DNA from: an uncultured Hydrogenophaga sp.
Lineage (GTDB): Bacteria > Pseudomonadota > Gammaproteobacteria > Burkholderiales > Burkholderiaceae_C
Length of the DNA stretch: 64,000 nt
Direction of reading: 5' to 3'
NCBI RefSeq assembly: GCF_958439165.1
Contig: NZ_OY288119.1
Coordinates: 62,001 to 126,000, forward strand
In this document: piece after piece, positions 36,251 through 45,447 of the stretch
How positions within the stretch are numbered: position 1 is the stretch's first letter
Layout: every line of letters starts with the position of its first letter
Translations under genes and position numbers: made by a program
The notes under the pieces: generated by a model
What the model saw: the letters and a program-made list of their open reading frames with translations, nothing else
Told to the model about the DNA's origin: nothing
Database searches by the model: none

Positions 36251-37633
36251 ATGCGCAAGGGCGGATGGAACAAGAAGGTGCAGGGCATGGTGGTGCCGGC
36301 TCTCACGGTCGGTCTGACCCTGGCGCTGGTGATGTTCATGGCCGGTGCAGCCCGGGCGGCCGAGCCGTCCCTGGACCTGATGCAGGCCTACGAGGCCGCA
36401 CGCAAGAACGATCCGGCGTACAAGGGCGCCATTGCCGAGCGCGATGCCGGACGCGAGTTCGAGCTCATCGGCCGGGCCCGGGTGCTGCCGGTCGTCAATG
36501 CGGTGAGCACGAACAACCGGAACACGGCCAAGGTCACCACCGCCGGCGGCGGTACCGACGACCGGGGCCAGTTCACCAGCAGCAGCACCAGCCTGCAGCT
36601 GCGCCAGCCGATCTACAGCCGGGATGCCTGGGCCTCCAAGGCGCAGGGAGAAGCCCGCACCGCTTCCAGCGACGCAGCCTTCCGGGCCCGGGAACAGCAG
36701 CTGATCGTGCGGGTGTTCGAGGCCTATGCCAAGGCGGTGGTCGCACAGGAACAGGTTGAACTCGTTCGTGCCCAGCTCAAGGCCCTGGACGAACAGCTGC
36801 GGGCCAACGAGCAGCGCTTCACCCGGGGCGAGGGTACCCGCACCGATGTGCTGGAGACCGGTTCCAAGCGTGCCCTGGTCCAGGCGCGACTGATCGAGGC
36901 GACCGATGCCGACCAGAATGCACGCACTGCGCTGGAGGCCATCACCGGCATGCCGGTACAGCGGGTGGCCCGACTGAAAGTGGCCGGCCGCGCAGTGGAT
37001 GCCGATGCCGAGGCCCTGGAGGTCTGGCGCAACCGTGCCACCGACTCCAACGGCGAGATCGACAGCCTGCGCAAGGCTGTGGAAGTGGCCCGCCAGGAGC
37101 TGCGCCGCGTCGAGGGCGGGCACCACCCCAAGCTCGACCTGGTGATGTCCACCGGACGCACCCAGTCCGACACCACGGCCACGTTCCAGCAGACCACCCG
37201 CAACCGCAGCGTGGGTCTGGAGCTGACGGTGCCGATCTATGCCGGCGGCTCCGTGTCGGCTCAGGCCCGGCAGGCGGCGGCGCAACTGACCAAAGCCGAG
37301 GCCGATCTGGAGACCCGCAGCGGCGAGCTGATGGTCGAACTGCACCGCCAGCACACGCTGCAGCGCAACAGCACCAGCCGGATTGCTGCACTGCAGGCTG
37401 CGGTGGAAAGCAGTTCGGTGCTGATCGATGCGACCCGCAAGAGCGTGGTGGGCGGCGAGCGCACCAACATCGACGTGCTGGAAGCCCAGGAGCGGCTCGC
37501 ACAGGCCGAACGCGATCTGATCGAGGCGCGCAACCAGCAGCTCCTGGCAGGCCTGCGGCTGCGCAGCATCGCCGGCATTCTTCAGGAAACCGACCTGCAG
37601 ACCGTCGCGCGCGAGTTCACACCGGCCAAGTAA
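36251..37633 (+). CDS. TolC-family outer-membrane channel
   Basis: Outer-membrane factor of the type I system, 460 residues from ATG 36251, chosen because GGGAGGCGGC lies in front and it gives the better signal peptide (VPALTVGLTLALVMFMAGAARAAE). An ATG at 36191 that overlaps the adaptor stop would add 20 residues. The TolC pattern is clear: DLMQAYEAARKNDPAYKGA at the N terminus, LRQPIYSRDAW, VGLELTVPIYAGGSVSAQ and an IDVLEAQERLAQAERDL helix. It completes an ABC-MFP-OMF secretion apparatus. Confidence 0.93.
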   Translation: MRKGGWNKKVQGMVVPALTVGLTLALVMFMAGAARAAEPSLDLMQAYEAARKNDPAYKGAIAERDAGREFELIGRARVLPVVNAVSTNNRNTAKVTTAGGGTDDRGQFTSSSTSLQLRQPIYSRDAWASKAQGEARTASSDAAFRAREQQLIVRVFEAYAKAVVAQEQVELVRAQLKALDEQLRANEQRFTRGEGTRTDVLETGSKRALVQARLIEATDADQNARTALEAITGMPVQRVARLKVAGRAVDADAEALEVWRNRATDSNGEIDSLRKAVEVARQELRRVEGGHHPKLDLVMSTGRTQSDTTATFQQTTRNRSVGLELTVPIYAGGSVSAQARQAAAQLTKAEADLETRSGELMVELHRQHTLQRNSTSRIAALQAAVESSSVLIDATRKSVVGGERTNIDVLEAQERLAQAERDLIEARNQQLLAGLRLRSIAGILQETDLQTVAREFTPAK

Positions 37634-37851
37634 TACTTTTCAGCACAAAACCACGTGCAATGCGTGCGATTTTTCGCTGATTGATCACTTCAGTGTGCTG
37701 TTGAAGACATATTTGGTTACAGCTACTGGCATTTTCAGACACATCCAGATACCGTAACGGGTATCGCTCGGATCAGGCCCGCTTAAGGCTGGATCCGGGC
37801 ATCCGCCGGCCGCCACGTATTCCCGTGCCGGCTTGATCGGAGGGAGAAACT
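37634..37851 (+). promoter_or_regulatory. AT-rich upstream region of the second two-component system
   Basis: Non-coding 218 bases with TTTGGTTACAGCTACTGG near 37709-37726 and an inverted repeat GATACC-GTAACG-GGTATC at 37748-37765, about 90 bases before the regulator start. The GTTAC/GTAAC words are shared with the gaps at 23698-24155 and 26369-26683. No coding frame of convincing composition is present. Confidence 0.45.
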
Positions 37852-38667
37852 GTGAAGAGCGCCACGCCTGTCCGCGACACCATCAACAACCTGTTCGGGC
37901 TGACCACCGAAGCCAGTCCCAGCACCGAAACGCGCCACTCGCATGCATCGATGTGGCCGGACTTCCTGACCACCGAGCCAGGGCGGATGGTGCGTGTGAT
38001 CCTGATCGACGACGACCCCCACATCCGCTGCGTGATTGCGGGGGAGCTGGTGTCCGACATGCGCATCGACCTGGTCGGCCAGGCCGACTGCGCGCGCAGC
38101 GGCAAACGACTCATCTCGAACACCGAGTTCGACGTGATGATCGTCGACCTGAACCTGGGTGATGGCTCCGGCTTCGACCTGATCGAACACATGAAACGCG
38201 TGCGCAACCATGCCGAGGCCATCGTGGTCTCCATCATGGACGACGAGCAGCGCGCCATCCGCGCTTTCGAGCTGGGTGCCACCGGGTACCTGGTCAAGAA
38301 CTCGTGGTTCGGCAGCTTTGCCCAGGCCGTTTTGCAGGTCTGCAACGGCGGCGCGTCCATCACGCCCAACCTGGCGCGACGCCTGCTCCAGAAGTTCGAG
38401 ACACCCGCTGCCGGCTCGGCCGCGCCCGCCCGTTCTGCGGCTTCCACGGCTCCCGTGCAGGGGCAGGGAACGTCCGTAGGCCTGTCCGAGCGGGAATGCG
38501 AGGTGCTGCGGCTGGTGGCCCTGGGGCACACCAGCCCCGAGATCGCCCAGCGTCTGACCTTGAGCGTGCAGACGGTCAACACCCACATCCGCAACATCTA
38601 CCGCAAGCTCCAGGTGAAGTCCCGGGCGCAGGCGGTGTCGATGGCGGCTCAGCAGCGGATCATCTGA
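37852..38667 (+). CDS. NarL/FixJ-family response regulator (paralogue of 24156-24890)
   Basis: Transcription factor of 271 residues from GTG 37852 with a GGAGGGAG site. An unstructured N terminus (about 45 residues) precedes a receiver with LIDDDPH, phospho-acceptor Asp99 in VDLNLGDGSGF and Lys in TGYLVKNSW. A Pro/Ala linker leads to a LuxR-type HTH (LSERECEVLRLVALGHTSPE). Parts are nearly identical to the first regulator (DLNLGDGSGF; the segment from FGSFAQAVLQV to NGGASITPNLARRL), showing duplication. It precedes its own kinase gene by 52 bases. Confidence 0.93.
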   Translation: MKSATPVRDTINNLFGLTTEASPSTETRHSHASMWPDFLTTEPGRMVRVILIDDDPHIRCVIAGELVSDMRIDLVGQADCARSGKRLISNTEFDVMIVDLNLGDGSGFDLIEHMKRVRNHAEAIVVSIMDDEQRAIRAFELGATGYLVKNSWFGSFAQAVLQVCNGGASITPNLARRLLQKFETPAAGSAAPARSAASTAPVQGQGTSVGLSERECEVLRLVALGHTSPEIAQRLTLSVQTVNTHIRNIYRKLQVKSRAQAVSMAAQQRII

Positions 38668-38719
38668 ACCGGTCGCCGGCAAGCCGGCCGCCCCATCTGC
38701 CCACCACCTCTTCCATCCC

Positions 38720-40003
38720 ATGGACCCGGTCGCCCATCAGTTCGGACCTCTGGCCGGCCTGTTCGCCATCTTCCTGACCGTCTCGGTGCTGGCTGTGGCA
38801 GGGCGCCAGCGCGAGCAGCGCGGGCTGGACCTGGTGATGGCGCTGGGTCTGCTGGCCTGGATGGTGTTCCTGGTGTGGCAACCCCGGTTCGCGCCGCAGC
38901 CGCCCGGTCCGATCGACGAGTTCGTCGAGCACATGGGCTTCCAGCTCTGCGTGTCGGCCGCCTGCGGACTGGCCCTGACCGGTGCCCGGGTGCACGGCAA
39001 TCTCCCCTGGGTGATCTGGATGGTCCAGCTGCTCGGCGGCGGCGGGGTGCTGCTGGCCTGGACCATCAGCGGCATGCCGTACTGGTTCGACTTCTGGGAA
39101 GCCACCAACTGGATCGTGGTGGGCGGTGTGCTGGCCGTGCTGGCGCAGCACTGGGCCACCCGGCGCGAGCAGCGGATCATGGGCATCCTGCTGCTGTCGG
39201 TGGTGTTGCTGGTCTATGGTCTGCTCGCCGATGTGTGGCACCACCCGACGTCGCGTGTGGCCGTTTCCGGCATGTTCATCTACCCGGCAGCGCTGGTCGG
39301 GCTGTGGTCGCTGGTGTCGGCCCAGGTGCGGCAGGACGTGGCCCTGCACCGCAGCGGGCTGGGCGAGCTGCAGCGCCAGCGCATCGCCCAGGACGTGCAC
39401 GACGGCGTCGGCTCTCAGCTGGTGGCCATCCTGTCGTCGCTGGATCTGCGCCAGCCGGATCAGAAAGTGCTCGCGCTTGCCCTCGAACAATGCCTGCTGG
39501 ACCTCAAGATCACGGTCGACAGCCTGCAGCAGGAAACGCCCAGCCTGCTCGACGGCCTGGCCATGTTGCGCTACCGCATCCAGCCCAGCCTGAACCGGCT
39601 CGGTGTCGAGCTGTACTGGCAGATGGAAGACCATGAGGCCATCCACCGGCTGCCGGCCCTGCGGGTGACGCACAGCCTGCGCATCGCCCAGGAGGCGGTG
39701 GCCAACGTGCTGCGGCATTCGGATGCCACCACCATGACCGTGGTCTGCCGCTACCTGCCCGAGGCCCATGAAGTCGAGCTGGTGGTGCAGGACGACGGAC
39801 GCGGCCTCCCGCTGGCTTCCGACGAACGCGGGCGCGTGGGCAAAGGTCTGATCGGCATGCGGCGCCGTGCCGAAGAGGCGGGGCTCCGGCTGGACATCCG
39901 CAGCCAGCCCACCCTGGGCACCACCATCGAATTGCGGATTCCCGGCCACGAACGGCCGCATGAGTCGGCTCAGCCGGAGCAGCTCGGCTACGCCTCGGTC
40001 TGA
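38720..40003 (+). CDS. Membrane sensor histidine kinase (HisKA_3), paralogue of 24887-26320
   Basis: Kinase of 427 residues. About six hydrophobic helices fill the first 210 residues; His227 in AQDVHDGVGSQLVAIL is the phosphorylation site, followed by the HATPase motifs QEAVANVLRHSD, DDGRGL and GKGLIGMRRRAEEAG. Similar in layout to the first kinase, both lacking a clear periplasmic sensing domain. Together with the regulator at 37852 it forms the second system flanking the RTX peroxidase locus. The ATG at 38720 is the earliest plausible start. Confidence 0.9.
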   Translation: MDPVAHQFGPLAGLFAIFLTVSVLAVAGRQREQRGLDLVMALGLLAWMVFLVWQPRFAPQPPGPIDEFVEHMGFQLCVSAACGLALTGARVHGNLPWVIWMVQLLGGGGVLLAWTISGMPYWFDFWEATNWIVVGGVLAVLAQHWATRREQRIMGILLLSVVLLVYGLLADVWHHPTSRVAVSGMFIYPAALVGLWSLVSAQVRQDVALHRSGLGELQRQRIAQDVHDGVGSQLVAILSSLDLRQPDQKVLALALEQCLLDLKITVDSLQQETPSLLDGLAMLRYRIQPSLNRLGVELYWQMEDHEAIHRLPALRVTHSLRIAQEAVANVLRHSDATTMTVVCRYLPEAHEVELVVQDDGRGLPLASDERGRVGKGLIGMRRRAEEAGLRLDIRSQPTLGTTIELRIPGHERPHESAQPEQLGYASV

Positions 40004-40103
40004 TCGCGGCACCGGCCTCCCGGCAGGGCCGGCGTCCTTCTGCCCGTGTGGCAAACTGCGCGGTTTTTTGCGGGCTTCCGCCCGCTGGACCGGAACACCG
40101 AGC

Positions 40104-42431
40104 ATGCAGAACATCGTCGCGCAGATCGCGCAGGAAATCCGCGTACAGGCCCACCAGGTGCAGGCCGCCGTCGATCTGCTGGACGGGGGTGCCACGGTTC
40201 CCTTCATCGCCCGTTACCGCAAGGAGGCCACCGGCGGCCTCGACGACGTGCAGCTGCGTGAACTGGCCTACCGCCTGGGCTACCTGCGCGAACTGACCGA
40301 GCGGCGCGACACCATCCTGCGCAGCATCCAGGAGCAGGGCAAGCTCACGCCCGAGCTGCAGTCCGCCATCGAGGCTGCGGCCACCAAGCAGGAACTGGAA
40401 GACCTGTACCTGCCCTACAAGCCGCGTCGCCGCACCAAAGGCATGATTGCGCGCGAATCCGGCATCGAGCCGCTGGCCGATGCGCTGTGGGCCGATCCGT
40501 CGCTCGACCCTGTGACAGCGGCGGCGCCCTATGTGAAGGCCGCCAAGGGCGAAGACGGCTCCGACTTCACCACCGCTGCCGCCGTGCTCGATGGTGTGCG
40601 CGACATCCTGAGCGAGCGCTGGGCCGAAGACGCCGCTCTGGTGCAGAACCTGCGCGAGTGGTTGTGGCAGGAAGGGCTGTTCACCAGCAAGCTGGTGGCC
40701 GGCAAGGACGAGAACCAGCCCGACGTGGCCAAGTTCCGCGACTATTTCGACTACAGCGAACCGATCGGCCGGGTGCCCTCGCACCGGGCGCTGGCGGTGT
40801 TTCGCGGGCGCCAGCTGGAGCTGCTCGATGCCAAGCTGGTGCTGCCCGGCGCGGTGGAACCGGGCGTGCCCAGCTTGGCCGAGGGGCGGATCGCACTGCA
40901 CCTGGGCTGGAGCCACAAGGGCAGGGCGGCCGACGACCTGCTGCGCAAGTGCGTGGCCTGGACCTGGCGGGTCAAGCTCAGCCTCTCGAGCGAGCGCGAT
41001 CTGTTCACCCGCCTGCGCGAAAACGCCGAGGCGGTGGCCATCAAGGTGTTCGCCGACAACCTGCGCGATCTGCTGCTGGCCGCCCCCGCCGGGCCTAAGG
41101 TGGTGATGGGTCTGGACCCGGGCATCCGCACCGGGGTGAAGGTGGCGGTGGTGGACGCCACCGGCAAGCTGGTCGACACCGCCACCGTGTACCCGCACGA
41201 GCCCCGCCGCGACTGGGACGGCTCGCTGCATGTGCTGGGTCAGCTTTGTCAGAAGCACGGTGTCCAGCTGATCGCCATCGGCAACGGCACCGCCAGCCGC
41301 GAGACCGACAAGCTCGCCGCCGATCTCATCAAGCGCCACCCCGGCATCCTCAAGGTGGTGGTCAGCGAGGCCGGTGCCTCGGTGTATTCCGCCAGCGAAT
41401 TTGCCAGCCAGGAGATGCCCGACGTCGACGTGAGCCTGCGTGGTGCGGCCAGCATCGCGCGCCGCCTGCAGGACCCGCTCGCCGAGCTGGTGAAGATCGA
41501 CCCCAAGAGCATCGGCGTGGGGCAATACCAGCACGACGTGAACCAGAGTGAACTGGCACGCACCCTGGACGCCGTGGTGGAAGACTGCGTCAACGGCGTG
41601 GGGGTGGACCTCAACACCGCCAGCGTGCCGCTGCTGTCGCGGGTGTCGGGTCTGTCGGGCACGGTGGCGAAGTCGGTGGTGCGCTGGCGCGACGCCAACG
41701 GCGCCTTCCGCAATCGCCAGCAGCTGCTCGATGTGGCCGGCCTGGGTGCCAAGACCTTCGAGCAGAGCGCCGGCTTCCTGCGCATCCGGGGCGGCGACAA
41801 CCCGCTGGACATGACCGGCGTGCACCCGGAGTCCTACCCGGTGGTGCAGGCCATCGTCACCCGTGCCGGCCAGCCGGTCGAACAGATCATGGGTCGCACC
41901 GAGGCCCTGCGGGCGCTCAAGCCCGAACAGTTCGTGCAGGGCGACGTGGGCGTTATCACCGTGCGCGACATCCTGACCGAGCTGGAGAAGCCGGGCCGCG
42001 ATCCTCGCCCCGACTTCCAGGTGGCCCGCTTCAACGAAGGTGTGGAAGACATCAGCGACCTGCGCGAGGGCATGGTGCTGGAGGGCACGGTCAGCAACGT
42101 GGCCCAGTTCGGCGCCTTCGTGGACCTCGGCGTGCACCAGGATGGTCTGGTCCACGTGAGCCAGCTGAGCCACAAGTTCGTGAACGATGCCCGCGAGGTG
42201 GTCAAGACCGGCGACATCGTCAAGGTCAAGGTGGTGGAGGTGGATGTGGCCCGCAAGCGCATCGGACTCACCATGAAACTGGACGCGCCCACCGGCCGGC
42301 GCGACAGCGCCCCGCGAGACAACCGGTTCGAGCCCGCTCGGGCCCAGCGGGGTGGCGGCCGGCAGGAAGCCGGCGCGCCGTCGGCCATGGCCAGCGCCTT
42401 CGCCAGGCTGCAGGGGCAGCAGAAACGTTGA
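40104..42431 (+). CDS. tex: Tex, S1-domain RNA-binding transcription accessory protein
   Basis: Cytoplasmic nucleic-acid-binding protein of 775 residues. The N-terminal Tex domain has VPFIARYRKEATGGLDDVQL and YLPYKPRRRTKGMIARE. The YqgF-like fold shows VVMGLDPGIRTGVKVAVVD near residue 335. The helix-hairpin-helix part is near 500-560 (LLSRVSGLSGTVAKSVV). A C-terminal S1 domain starts near residue 655 (EGTVSNVAQFGAFVDLGVHQ). Length and domain order are standard. The final 50 residues are basic and Gly/Arg-rich. Confidence 0.96.
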   Translation: MQNIVAQIAQEIRVQAHQVQAAVDLLDGGATVPFIARYRKEATGGLDDVQLRELAYRLGYLRELTERRDTILRSIQEQGKLTPELQSAIEAAATKQELEDLYLPYKPRRRTKGMIARESGIEPLADALWADPSLDPVTAAAPYVKAAKGEDGSDFTTAAAVLDGVRDILSERWAEDAALVQNLREWLWQEGLFTSKLVAGKDENQPDVAKFRDYFDYSEPIGRVPSHRALAVFRGRQLELLDAKLVLPGAVEPGVPSLAEGRIALHLGWSHKGRAADDLLRKCVAWTWRVKLSLSSERDLFTRLRENAEAVAIKVFADNLRDLLLAAPAGPKVVMGLDPGIRTGVKVAVVDATGKLVDTATVYPHEPRRDWDGSLHVLGQLCQKHGVQLIAIGNGTASRETDKLAADLIKRHPGILKVVVSEAGASVYSASEFASQEMPDVDVSLRGAASIARRLQDPLAELVKIDPKSIGVGQYQHDVNQSELARTLDAVVEDCVNGVGVDLNTASVPLLSRVSGLSGTVAKSVVRWRDANGAFRNRQQLLDVAGLGAKTFEQSAGFLRIRGGDNPLDMTGVHPESYPVVQAIVTRAGQPVEQIMGRTEALRALKPEQFVQGDVGVITVRDILTELEKPGRDPRPDFQVARFNEGVEDISDLREGMVLEGTVSNVAQFGAFVDLGVHQDGLVHVSQLSHKFVNDAREVVKTGDIVKVKVVEVDVARKRIGLTMKLDAPTGRRDSAPRDNRFEPARAQRGGGRQEAGAPSAMASAFARLQGQQKR

Positions 42432-42521
42432 TCTCAAGTCGGGGCGGCGCGAGCCGATACATTCGGTAGCAGCTTCCCCCGATCGACCGACACCACCCCG
42501 ACCCCACACACTGGCTGCACC

Positions 42522-43349
42522 ATGGAACTTGACGCGCTCCTGAACTATCCCCGGGCATTGCCGGCGATGTCACGCACCGTGACCGACCTGCTGGCCGAGA
42601 TGAACAAGGAAGACCCCAGCCCGAAGCGGGTGGCCGAGCTGGTGGGGCAGGACCCGTCGCTCACCACCCGGGTGCTGCGTCTGTCCAACTCCGCTTTTTT
42701 CCGGTCCAGCCGCCGTATCGGCAATGCCCAGGAAGCTGTCGCGCTGCTGGGCATGACCCATGTGCGGTCGCTGGTGATGGCTGCTGCCCTGGGGGCCAGC
42801 TTCAAGGATGTGCCGGGGGTCAATCTGGCGCAGTTCTGGCGGTACAGCCTGCGGGTTGCCGAAATCTCCAGATCGCTGGCCGGCGTGCTGCGGCAGAACG
42901 AATCCAATGCCTACACCGCCGGTCTGATCCACTGCATCGGCGACCTGGTCATGCACATCGCCATGCCGGACGAAATAGGGCACCTCGACATGGTGGTTCC
43001 GCCGCTGGACATGCAGCGGGCAGGGGCCGAGCGGGCCCGGTTCGGCTACACCTATGCGGAGGTGGGCGCCGGGATGGTCGAGCGCTGGCACTTCCCGGCC
43101 GACATCGTGAGTGCACTGCGCTTCCAGGCCGAGCCCTTTGAAGGCAGCAACTACGACACCCTGGGTGGCGTCCTGCATCTGGCGTCCTGGCGTGCCAGGG
43201 CCGAAGAAATCCAGCTGGACGACGCCGGACTGGTCGCGACCTTTCCGGATCTGGTCGGACTCACGCTCGGGCTGGATCTGGAAAGCGTGCTCGGCAAGGA
43301 CCCGGAGGAATGGTCCTTCAGCCAGGCGCTCACCGCCTTCATGGACTGA
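42522..43349 (+). CDS. HDOD-domain signalling protein
   Basis: Protein of 275 residues made of one HDOD domain: ALPAMSRTVTDLLAEM at the start, VGQDPSLTTRVLRLSNSAFF in the core and QEAVALLGMTHVRSLVMAAA. The HD metal ligands are not conserved (GLIHCIGDLVMHIA), so it is probably a non-catalytic signalling scaffold, as usual for HDOD proteins. Followed 100 bases later by a close paralogue; the two likely arose by tandem duplication. Confidence 0.9.
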   Translation: MELDALLNYPRALPAMSRTVTDLLAEMNKEDPSPKRVAELVGQDPSLTTRVLRLSNSAFFRSSRRIGNAQEAVALLGMTHVRSLVMAAALGASFKDVPGVNLAQFWRYSLRVAEISRSLAGVLRQNESNAYTAGLIHCIGDLVMHIAMPDEIGHLDMVVPPLDMQRAGAERARFGYTYAEVGAGMVERWHFPADIVSALRFQAEPFEGSNYDTLGGVLHLASWRARAEEIQLDDAGLVATFPDLVGLTLGLDLESVLGKDPEEWSFSQALTAFMD

Positions 43350-43449
43350 CAATTCGCCCGCGGCAACCGGCATGCGCTCAAGTCGGACCTGCAAACGCCG
43401 ATAGTCAGGAAACAGAACACCGGCAATCCTCATCGACAGGCAGGTCCAG

Positions 43450-44292
43450 ATGCACCTCGACAAACTTCTCAAACAGCCCAACGCGCTGCCCTCGGCGCCC
43501 AAGGTGGTGCGCAAGCTGATCGAGTCGTTCGATCAGGAAGAGGTCGATCCGATGCGCATTGCCTCCCTGATCGAAGACGACCCGGTCCTGACCGCCCGGC
43601 TGCTCAAGACGGCCAACTCGGCCTTCTTCGGCCTGTCCCGCAACGTCACCAATGCCCGCGAGGCGATGAGCGTGCTGGGCCTGATCAAGGTCCGGGCACT
43701 GGTGATCGCTTCGTCGCTGGGGGAGGGCTTCCATGCGGTGGCAGGCGTCAACCTGAACCAGTTCTGGCGCTACAGCCTCAACACGGCCAATCTGTCGCGC
43801 TACATCGCGCTGCCGATCCGCATCGACGAGAACACCGCTTTCACCTCCGGTCTGATCCACGGCATCGGCGAGCTGGTGATGCATGCCGGCATGCCCGAGG
43901 CCATGATCGAGCTCGACCGCAGCGTGCCGCTGCTGGACCTCAAGCGCTCCAAGGCCGAACGCGGCCTGTTCGGGTACAGCTATGCCGAGGTGGGTTCGGC
44001 GCTGGCCAAGGAGTGGAACTTCCCCAAGCGCATGATCGACGCCATCCATCACCAGACGGCGCCGTTCGAGAACGATGTCTATGAACCGATCGCGGGCGTG
44101 ATCCATATCGGCTCCTGGCGTGCCCGGGCCGAGGAGCAGGCCATGCGCAGCGAGCTGCTGATCAACACCTACCCCGATCCGGTCGGGCTGGTGCTGGGCA
44201 TCGACCCCGATTCCGTCGTGGCGGAGGAGATTCCCTCCATCTCGCGCCACGCCGATCTGGTGGGTGGCGGCTCCGACGACGACGAAAACTGA
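43450..44292 (+). CDS. HDOD-domain signalling protein, tandem paralogue
   Basis: Protein of 280 residues with the same domain as its neighbour: ALPSAPKVVRKLIESF, IEDDPVLTARLLKTANSAFF, AREAMSVLGLIKVRALVIAS, and GLIHGIGELVMHAGMPEAM. Roughly half of the positions in these blocks match the preceding protein. The C terminus is acidic (GGGSDDDEN). Roles in motility, biofilm or cell-cycle signalling are known for the family; none is specified here. Confidence 0.9.
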   Translation: MHLDKLLKQPNALPSAPKVVRKLIESFDQEEVDPMRIASLIEDDPVLTARLLKTANSAFFGLSRNVTNAREAMSVLGLIKVRALVIASSLGEGFHAVAGVNLNQFWRYSLNTANLSRYIALPIRIDENTAFTSGLIHGIGELVMHAGMPEAMIELDRSVPLLDLKRSKAERGLFGYSYAEVGSALAKEWNFPKRMIDAIHHQTAPFENDVYEPIAGVIHIGSWRARAEEQAMRSELLINTYPDPVGLVLGIDPDSVVAEEIPSISRHADLVGGGSDDDEN

Positions 44293-44331
44293 CGCGTCCG
44301 GGCTCCGGCGCACAACCGGCACAATCGCCGG

Positions 44332-45408
44332 ATGCAAGCCCTGCGACTCCACGCCGGACCGGCGGCACTCCGGCACATACAGCAACACGGCCTGCTGCCT
44401 GCGCACATCGGCGCCATTCCCGCTGCGGCTGGCGGCCCCAAGGGCCTCATCCTCCTCGGCCTTGACCGCTTCATCTTCGGTGAGTGGCTGGCCTCCACCG
44501 CACAACCGGTCGATCTCATCGGCGCTTCCATCGGGGCTTGGCGCATGGCCACCGCCTGCCTGCCCGACACGGTGGCCGCTTTCCGGCGGCTGGAGCACGA
44601 CTACATCCACCAGCACTACGACGTTGCGCCGGGCCAGAGCTGGCCCACCGCCCGGGAGGTGAGCCGTTCGTTCCGTGCGGGGCTGGATGCCTTCTACGGC
44701 GGCCGTGTGGCCAACGTGCTGGAGCATCCACGGTGGCGGCTGCACATCGTCACGTCCCGTGGCAAGGGCCTGCTGGCGCGCGATGGCCGGGTTCGCACCC
44801 CGCTGGGTTATGCGTCAGCGTTTCTGGCCAATGCAGCCGGGCGCCGCCATCTCGGGCGCTGGCTGGACCGGGTCGTGTTCTCGAGTGCATCCGGACCATT
44901 GCCGTTTGGCACAACAGACCTGCCGACCCATGCGGTGCAGCTCACCTCGGACAACTTCATGGAGGCCCTTCAGGCCAGTTGCTCGATCCCGTTCGTGCTT
45001 GAGCCGGTGGCAGGCATCTCCGGTGCTCCTTCCGGCACCTATTGGGACGGCGGCATCACCGACTACCACCTGCATCTCCAGTACCAGCCCCGGACGGACG
45101 CGCCCATCGTCCTGTACCCCCATTTCCAGCAAGCCGTTGTGCCTGGCTGGCTCGACAAATCGCTCAAACGCCGGCACCGGAGCACAGCCGCCCTCGATCA
45201 CATGCTGGTCCTGGCGCCGAACCCGGCCTGGATCCAGCGCCTGCCGGGCGGAAAGCTTCCCGACCGGACCGACTTCACCCGATTCGGCCCTGATCTGGCC
45301 GGAAGGGTCGCCGCCTGGAACGCTGCCACCGCAGCCAGTGAGCAACTGGTGGAGGAATGGCAGGAGTGGCTCGCACGCCCGGATCCATCACAGATCCGCC
45401 CGCTCTGA
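44332..45408 (+). CDS. Patatin-like phospholipase family protein
   Basis: Predicted acyl hydrolase of 358 residues. The patatin features are a Gly-rich oxyanion loop (AAAGGPKGLILLGLD), the nucleophile elbow GASIGAW with Ser near residue 67, and the catalytic Asp in YWDGGITDYH. Without a signal peptide it is probably cytoplasmic, acting on lipids or acyl esters. It stands alone between an HDOD gene and trhO, with spacing that does not require co-transcription. Confidence 0.85.
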   Translation: MQALRLHAGPAALRHIQQHGLLPAHIGAIPAAAGGPKGLILLGLDRFIFGEWLASTAQPVDLIGASIGAWRMATACLPDTVAAFRRLEHDYIHQHYDVAPGQSWPTAREVSRSFRAGLDAFYGGRVANVLEHPRWRLHIVTSRGKGLLARDGRVRTPLGYASAFLANAAGRRHLGRWLDRVVFSSASGPLPFGTTDLPTHAVQLTSDNFMEALQASCSIPFVLEPVAGISGAPSGTYWDGGITDYHLHLQYQPRTDAPIVLYPHFQQAVVPGWLDKSLKRRHRSTAALDHMLVLAPNPAWIQRLPGGKLPDRTDFTRFGPDLAGRVAAWNAATAASEQLVEEWQEWLARPDPSQIRPL

Positions 45409-45447
45409 CGGGTCCGAAGCCCGCCGCAGCAGCGGGATAATTCGCCC

